From positions 1 through 10,152 of the forward strand of contig JAKBGP010000065.1 in assembly GCA_021833045.1 (NCBI GenBank): 10,152 nucleotides of DNA. The letters are read 5' to 3'. The position numbers and the translations under genes were made by a program. Of the stretch, positions 5,341 through 10,152 are shown piece by piece (positions within the stretch are counted from its first letter, which is position 1; each line of letters starts with the position of its first letter). Below the pieces are notes generated by a model. It was not told the DNA's origin. It did no database searches and saw only the letters and a program-made list of their open reading frames with translations. This stretch comes from Thermoplasmata archaeon (GTDB lineage Archaea; Thermoplasmatota; Thermoplasmata; Thermoplasmatales; Thermoplasmataceae).

Positions 5341-6458
5341 CCTTTTCCTGATAGAATAGAATAGATCCCCACATATTCTGGTACCACAGTATCCTTATCT
5401 ATGGTGAAATTTTTCTTTAACATTCTTATTGTAAATGGTGTTTTTGATGACACCTTCAGTTCACCTTCTAAAAAGATCTTTGGTATGGCTTCATTCAATG
5501 GTTCAAAAGAATGAAGATCTTCGATTTTCACTCTTTTAACCTGCAATCCAGTTTTACCATGCAAACTATTTGTGAATCTTATGAGCCTGTGAACATCTGT
5601 TGTTACAGGTTCATCTATCTCACACGATAATTCTTCCCTCATGTTGTTTATTATCCTATCAAGAAGTTCTAGTTCATCCTTCAGCAGAAATGCATATTTT
5701 TCTGGCCCCGGAATTACTTTTTTCTTCTTTTGTCCTTCCGTCTTCATATCATTCTTTTTTTCATAATAGTTCTGAATTCTTGAAAGAAGTGCATCTTTCC
5801 CTACGTTTCCAAAAATAGCTTTTTCCATTGCTTCTGAAAATGCAATGTCTATATCATTCACCCATCCCTTGCCACTGTATATACCATTTTTTGCAACTTC
5901 ACAGAATTCTTTCGATTTCAATCCCTCCCCTCTGACAAGGTTTGAAATCTCTCTCCTCTGATCAGAATTCATGTCAAAGAATTCCTCCTTTAGAATATGA
6001 ACATGATACCCTCTTCCTCCAGAGAAATAAACGGAAAGGGAATCCTCACTCAATCCTAGAATTCCAGTGAGATACCTGTGAATGAGTCTCTCTGTATGTT
6101 TCTTGACTTCATCCAGTGTATTTTCATAACTCATCTCTGAACTTCCCTCAATATGATCGGCATCAAGATCAAATATTACCTCAGCACCAAGCCATTCCTT
6201 TTCCTTCATCAATCGCTCATCAGGTTTTCTGTAAAATGCCACAGAATTGTAGAGATGTCTTGGTACTGTCTTCATTGCGAAAATTCTCATTCCATTACCG
6301 GCATTTCCAGGATCGACTTTCTGGTGCCTGATCATTGTGCCATTGAAAGGAATGTATCCAATCTCCCTCTTCGAAAGTTCGTTAACATACAGTCCATCAG
6401 CTTTTTCGTAATATGAACGGAACATTGAACTCATTATTTCAGTTTCGTCTTTATTCAA
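5328..6458 (-). CDS. priS: DNA primase small (catalytic) subunit PriS
   Basis: The 376-residue archaeal/eukaryotic-type primase catalytic subunit makes primers for DNA replication together with PriL, which is not in this window. Catalytic motifs are DLDAD (97-101) with metal-binding D97 and D99, SGGRGYHVH (146-154), and D288 with H290 in TTDVHRLIRF, followed by the conserved SLHGKTGLQVKRV (298-310). Length is normal for the family. Only two cysteines occur (186 and 279), so the zinc-binding knuckle that sits between the first two motifs in Pyrococcus is absent and that region is short. The start is set here at TTG 6458, which lies about 25 bp from the TATA centre and so fits a leaderless message; ATG 6434 (Met9) is the alternative. 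It is divergent from the protease gene. Confidence 0.95.
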   Translation of the reverse strand: MNKDETEIMSSMFRSYYEKADGLYVNELSKREIGYIPFNGTMIRHQKVDPGNAGNGMRIFAMKTVPRHLYNSVAFYRKPDERLMKEKEWLGAEVIFDLDADHIEGSSEMSYENTLDEVKKHTERLIHRYLTGILGLSEDSLSVYFSGGRGYHVHILKEEFFDMNSDQRREISNLVRGEGLKSKEFCEVAKNGIYSGKGWVNDIDIAFSEAMEKAIFGNVGKDALLSRIQNYYEKKNDMKTEGQKKKKVIPGPEKYAFLLKDELELLDRIINNMREELSCEIDEPVTTDVHRLIRFTNSLHGKTGLQVKRVKIEDLHSFEPLNEAIPKIFLEGELKVSSKTPFTIRMLKKNFTIDKDTVVPEYVGIYSILSGKGMLE

Positions 6459-6475
6459 TGATAAGAAAATGATAC

Positions 6476-6490
6476 ATATATTAATAAAAT
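6476..6490. promoter_or_regulatory. Shared symmetric TATA element between priS and the protease gene
   Basis: The palindrome TATTAATA (6479-6486) lies inside an A+T-rich core. Its centre is 24.5 bp from both the priS TTG start (6458) and the protease ATG (6507). At the usual archaeal spacing, transcription in either direction would start at or within two bases of the start codon. The 48-bp divergent gap contains no second obvious TATA box. Confidence 0.6.
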
Positions 6491-6506
6491 TTCTAATCAG
6501 GGTTAA

Positions 6507-9500
6507 ATGAGTTTCAGATATATCGCTATAGCTCTGTGTGTCCTGATGGCACTACCAATAATTTCAATTGCTCCGCACTCTGGTAGTGGCACAATCTCAG
6601 CAACTAGTTTAAATGGCACTGCAGGACCTGCATGGAATACAAATGCAACCCCATGCATTGTTTATTCTCCATTGGGTAACCCTTCCAACTATCCTTACGC
6701 AATCTCTGTTTCACAGATGAACAGCATTTATAACGTGACTCCTCTTCATAATAAAGGATTCCTTGGGCAGGGGGAGACCGTTGCAATCATAGATGCATAT
6801 GGTGATCCATACCTGAATTATGACATATCTTCATTCGACAGTTTCAATAATCTGACACAACCTAAAATAAATATAGTGTATCCTTTCGGGAGACCAAACA
6901 ATTATAACCTCAGCTGGGCAGTTGAAACTGCCACAGATGTTGAATGGGTACATGCAATTGCCCCCTTGGCAAAAATTGATCTTGTTCTGGCACCTAATGC
7001 AGAAGTTGGATATCTTCAGGGAACGGTCAACTATACCGTTCAAAACATGTCGGTGAATTCAATAAGCATGAGCTGGGGAACACCGGAAAGTTCCATTCCC
7101 AAGACACTAACACTGGAATATTCCCGGATTTTCAACCAGGCAAGGTCACTTGGAATCTCCGTCTTTGCTGCATCTGGAGATCAGGGTGCGTATGATGGAA
7201 CAAATTCACTTACCGTGAATTTTCCTGCATCAAGTCCTATGGTAACTGCAGTTGGTGGAACTTCAATATATTTTATCAATGGCAATGTGTATCAGTATGC
7301 ATGGGATGGAAGCGGTGGCGGATACAGTTCATATTTCAACGCTTCACCAACCCAGAATGCAACCGGTTTCAATGGAACCAAAAGGGGGGTTCCGGATATT
7401 TCATTTGATGCTAATCCAAATTCTGGTGGAGTTTATGTTTTTGCGGGGGCTGCTCTCTATGCTATAGGTGGTACAAGCCTTGCAACACCTATTGCTTCAG
7501 GTGTTTTCATGATTATTTCCCAATATCTGGGCAAGAATTTAGGTTACGTAAATCCATATCTTTATGATATAGCAAGGACAAACCAGTATGGCAAGGCCAT
7601 AATACCGGTCCCCTATGGAAACAACGGTAAATACAGTGCATCCAGCTCCTGGAATCCTGTGACAGGTCTGGGAACAGTAAATGCTTTCCATTTAGCAGAA
7701 GCAATTATGGAATACACGGGTCAGTATGGAATGACCATGAATTTCAACAGAGTTCTGAACTACACATTCAATTTTTCAGCAACATTGAAGTATAACTCAT
7801 TTATCACAGGGAATTCCTCATATAATTACAGGGCTGGAATAGGAATATATTCTGGAGGCAACGAAATTCTCTCAGATGGAATCATGCAACAGGGTAGCAA
7901 TTTCTACTATTATTTCAAGGTTGGACAGGCAATAAATACTCATCCGATCAAATTTTCCAACATCAATTATGGGGCCAGCCTGAATTTCAATGGCACTGAG
8001 GTTTTTATGAAAGTTGGAAACTATTATTATAATGAGACTGTGTTCCCATCAGATCTATATGGCGGAATCCTTGATGCAAAGGTCAGTACCGCTGCAGGAT
8101 CATTTCCTTCAAATTTCTCATCCATAACCATATCAAACGTGAGTTTCCAATCCGATTCAACACCACTGAAAAACGAGACAGTGCAATCATATTCAAGTTT
8201 TGTGCCATTCAATGACAGTACACTCAATGTGTTTGGGATACAATCCAAGGGTTCTGTTTACACAATTTCAAGGGGGGATACAAACTTGAGCAGCAATGTA
8301 CCTGCAACAGGTTATTTTACAATTTCACAGGCATATCCGGCTACAATCATCTTCTCTCCTCAGGCGACTTCCATAAAGGTGAATGATTTACCATTCCTGT
8401 CACACAGTATGAAACTGACTTCTGGGGCATATTACAATATAACCGAATCTTATAAGGGAACAACATCAAGCTTTTTCATTCACACACCTATCTTTTCAAA
8501 ATCAATCCTGCATATCAATTACAGTGCATCTTATTATAATGCAAGTTTCAACATAACACTCGATGGACTTACCCATATTACGTTAAACAACAATACAGGA
8601 ATATCTGCAATTGGAAATTCAATTTACTTATCAGGTTCTTCATGGGGGTTTCATGATTTCACAATCAATGCCAGAATTGCCTCATTATTGAATATTTCTG
8701 TTGCCGAAAGGCCTGTTAACTTAAGCTTTACAGTTTTCCCATCATCATCTTCCCTTTACATCAACGGAACAATTGTACCTCTTAATGGAACTTTGAATAT
8801 AATCCCCTCATCGTACAACTATACTCTTTCTGCTCCTGGATTTAAGACACTGACATCTGTTCTGAAATTAATTCCGGGCCGTAACATTACAATAGGCCCA
8901 CAGGAACTTTCTGGAAACAATAATGGGTACTTCCTTTCAGGACATGTGTACAATGAATATTTTATTTCGCTTTACAATATCAATGTACCAGTTTCAAATG
9001 TGAATGTAAGTTATAATTCCACAGATTACTCTCTAACTACAATTTCGGGGTTCTATTCCATCTGGCTTCCTTCCGGAACTTCCAGGATCACCTTATCCAA
9101 CCAGAATTTTAATAACTTCAGCGCCAATGTAACTCTTTCAGGAAACGTTTCAGGTTTTGACATGGAAATATACCCTTCCCCAAAACCACTTAATGGTAAC
9201 ACACCTTCTGTATATATTAATAGAGTGCTCCCGCTTCTGTTCTTCACTTCCTATATTTCATGGAGTACAAACATAGTTTCACAGATCAGTTACTATATTC
9301 TGGAATACAGGGATGGCACAAACTCAAGCTGGAATAAGGTCATAATAAGTTCACCAACGCAATCATACACATTCCTCAATGGCATATATCCTGGAAAAAC
9401 CTACTATATCAGGGTTTCAGCAGTACTGAAGAGCAATACTGTGATCAATTCTTCTGTAGTTCAGATGTCCTATTCAAATCCTGTGTATGCAATTCTCAGT

Positions 9501-9608
9501 GGTTTAATATATGCTGGAATAATTTTGTATGCCTACATAATCGTTTCAGCCATCAGGCGCAGGCGTGCAAGAAAAAGGGCACAGAAGGAGTTTAAGGATT
9601 TACCATAA
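6507..9608 (+). CDS. Membrane-anchored S53 (sedolisin/kumamolisin-like) serine-carboxyl protease
   Basis: 1033 residues. An N-terminal signal peptide (about 1-22) precedes a sedolisin catalytic domain (about 50-405) with the family's E140/D144 pair (WAVETATDVEW), oxyanion D225 (ASGDQGAYDG) and nucleophile S324 (GGTSLATP). Sedolisins are acid-active endopeptidases with a subtilisin fold. Only about 30-40 residues separate the signal from the catalytic domain, so the usual large propeptide is missing. The calcium-site segment reads SASSSWNPVTGLG, with Asn383 in place of the Asp ligand; Asp354 is kept. Then come an uncharacterised beta-rich region (405-735), a PEGA-like segment (738-800), a carboxypeptidase-regulatory-like beta domain (806-888), a fibronectin type III-like domain (about 898-990), one transmembrane helix (993-1015) and a basic tail. 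About 38 N-x-S/T sequons suggest heavy N-glycosylation. It probably digests extracellular protein at low pH while tethered to the cell. Confidence 0.93.
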   Translation: MSFRYIAIALCVLMALPIISIAPHSGSGTISATSLNGTAGPAWNTNATPCIVYSPLGNPSNYPYAISVSQMNSIYNVTPLHNKGFLGQGETVAIIDAYGDPYLNYDISSFDSFNNLTQPKINIVYPFGRPNNYNLSWAVETATDVEWVHAIAPLAKIDLVLAPNAEVGYLQGTVNYTVQNMSVNSISMSWGTPESSIPKTLTLEYSRIFNQARSLGISVFAASGDQGAYDGTNSLTVNFPASSPMVTAVGGTSIYFINGNVYQYAWDGSGGGYSSYFNASPTQNATGFNGTKRGVPDISFDANPNSGGVYVFAGAALYAIGGTSLATPIASGVFMIISQYLGKNLGYVNPYLYDIARTNQYGKAIIPVPYGNNGKYSASSSWNPVTGLGTVNAFHLAEAIMEYTGQYGMTMNFNRVLNYTFNFSATLKYNSFITGNSSYNYRAGIGIYSGGNEILSDGIMQQGSNFYYYFKVGQAINTHPIKFSNINYGASLNFNGTEVFMKVGNYYYNETVFPSDLYGGILDAKVSTAAGSFPSNFSSITISNVSFQSDSTPLKNETVQSYSSFVPFNDSTLNVFGIQSKGSVYTISRGDTNLSSNVPATGYFTISQAYPATIIFSPQATSIKVNDLPFLSHSMKLTSGAYYNITESYKGTTSSFFIHTPIFSKSILHINYSASYYNASFNITLDGLTHITLNNNTGISAIGNSIYLSGSSWGFHDFTINARIASLLNISVAERPVNLSFTVFPSSSSLYINGTIVPLNGTLNIIPSSYNYTLSAPGFKTLTSVLKLIPGRNITIGPQELSGNNNGYFLSGHVYNEYFISLYNINVPVSNVNVSYNSTDYSLTTISGFYSIWLPSGTSRITLSNQNFNNFSANVTLSGNVSGFDMEIYPSPKPLNGNTPSVYINRVLPLLFFTSYISWSTNIVSQISYYILEYRDGTNSSWNKVIISSPTQSYTFLNGIYPGKTYYIRVSAVLKSNTVINSSVVQMSYSNPVYAILSGLIYAGIILYAYIIVSAIRRRRARKRAQKEFKDLP

Positions 9609-9626
9609 TTTTTATGGAAATTTTTG
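9609..9626 (+). terminator. Oligo-T terminator of the protease gene
   Basis: Two T5 runs (9609-9613 and 9621-9625) immediately follow the stop codon, as expected for archaeal factor-independent termination. The gap to the convergent aldehyde dehydrogenase stop is only 27 bases. Confidence 0.45.
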
Positions 9627-9635
9627 TGATAGGGC

Positions 9636-10152
9636 TCAATCTATATTGAACCTTACACCCTGAGAAAGTGGTACGTCATTCCCAAAATTCTTCGTTACAG
9701 TCTGGCGCCTCATATAGGATTTCCATGCATCGCTCCCGCTTTCCCTTCCACCACCAGTATCCTTTTCTCCGCCAAATGCTCCCCCGATCTCTGCTCCTGC
9801 AGTTGATGTGTTCACATTTGCTATTCCGCAGTCTGAGCCCCTCGCAGAGAGGAAATATTCCTCTTCTCTCAGATCATTGGTGAATATGGTGGAGGAAAGT
9901 CCCTGAGGAACATCATTATGTATTCTCACGGCCTCTTCAAAGTCTGAATATTTGAATGCATACAGGATAGGCGCAAAGGTCTCATCTCTGGTTATGCTCA
10001 TGCCTTCTTCTGCCTCAATTATGGTGGGAAGGACATAATTTCCATTTCCATGTTTGCTCCCACCGTACAGAAGTTTTCCTCCCTGTTTTTTTGCGGTTTC
10101 TATGGCTGCAAAATAATTGCTTACAGCATCATTGTCAATAAGTGGGCCTACA
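9636..10152 (-). CDS. ALDH7-type aldehyde dehydrogenase, C-terminal part (5' end cut by window)
   Basis: The frame is open from the window edge to the TGA at 9636-9638, giving 171 C-terminal residues of a protein that should be about 500 long. It begins in the segment [20 protein letters not shown] and runs through NYVLPTII, the conserved [40 protein letters not shown] and [20 protein letters not shown], ending with [11 protein letters not shown]. The last blocks closely match the ALDH7 family (antiquitin, alpha-aminoadipic semialdehyde dehydrogenase), which oxidises semialdehydes with NAD(P)+. The catalytic cysteine and Rossmann part lie outside the window. The internal Met at 10001 is not the start. 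The substrate in this organism is unknown: lysine catabolism or aldehyde detoxification are options. It converges on the protease gene. Confidence 0.93.
   Translation of the reverse strand, partial: VGPLIDNDAVSNYFAAIETAKKQGGKLLYGGSKHGNGNYVLPTIIEAEEGMSITRDETFAPILYAFKYSDFEEAVRIHNDVPQGLSSTIFTNDLREEEYFLSARGSDCGIANVNTSTAGAEIGGAFGGEKDTGGGRESGSDAWKSYMRRQTVTKNFGNDVPLSQGVRFNID

Noticed and set aside
6604..8248. Several open frames of 60-73 codons on either strand inside the protease gene
   Set aside because: They overlap a gene with strong domain evidence, show no recognisable motifs and have no promoters or ribosome sites.
9999..10001. Internal Met as the start of a short 121-residue gene
   Set aside because: The frame continues upstream to the window edge with clear aldehyde dehydrogenase sequence, so this Met is internal to a larger gene.
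1..10152. CRISPR array, replication origin or tandem repeats
   Set aside because: No evenly spaced direct repeats or clustered origin boxes were seen on reading through both strands.

Overview
The window looks like chromosomal DNA of an acidophilic euryarchaeon of the Thermoplasmatales type (Ferroplasma/Cuniculiplasma/Thermoplasma relatives). The reasons are: archaeal PriS DNA primase and Alba chromatin protein; TATA-box promoters placed about 25 bp before start codons, so that many first genes look leaderless; an A+T-rich, intron-less, densely packed layout; and a surface protease of the acid-active S53 (sedolisin) family. The species assignment is inference.

Layout. Positions 1-250 carry no convincing gene. 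They hold what looks like the right end of an IS200/IS605-type element (hairpin 67-88) and a separate 47-base imperfect hairpin (174-220). A tRNA-Arg(UCG) follows on the minus strand. Next is a Hanks-type protein kinase (minus), divergent from a two-gene plus-strand unit: a 92-residue protein of unknown function and an overlapping Lrp/AsnC regulator. Alba and a trans-polyprenyl diphosphate synthase follow on the plus strand, each with its own promoter. The synthase converges on an ABC-transporter ATPase whose membrane partner is not in the window. Further right on the minus strand are a rubrerythrin-DUF3501 pair (probably peroxide or iron-sulfur related) and priS. priS is divergent from a 1033-residue sedolisin-like protease anchored in the membrane at its C-terminus. 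The last gene is the C-terminal part of an ALDH7-type aldehyde dehydrogenase on the minus strand, cut by the window edge.

How it fits together. Most genes are separate housekeeping or stress functions rather than one pathway. Supported transcription units are the 92-residue protein with the Lrp regulator (20-bp overlap) and rbr with DUF3501 (9-bp gap and a clear Shine-Dalgarno). Points worth a second look are: the protease, with S53 catalytic residues but almost no room for a propeptide and an altered calcium site; the symmetric TATA element midway between priS and the protease; the prenyl synthase, whose chain-length position predicts a product longer than C20; the kinase with divergent catalytic motifs; and palindromic structures at the ends of convergent or neighbouring genes. 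I found no CRISPR array, no complete transposon and no clear multi-gene defence system.
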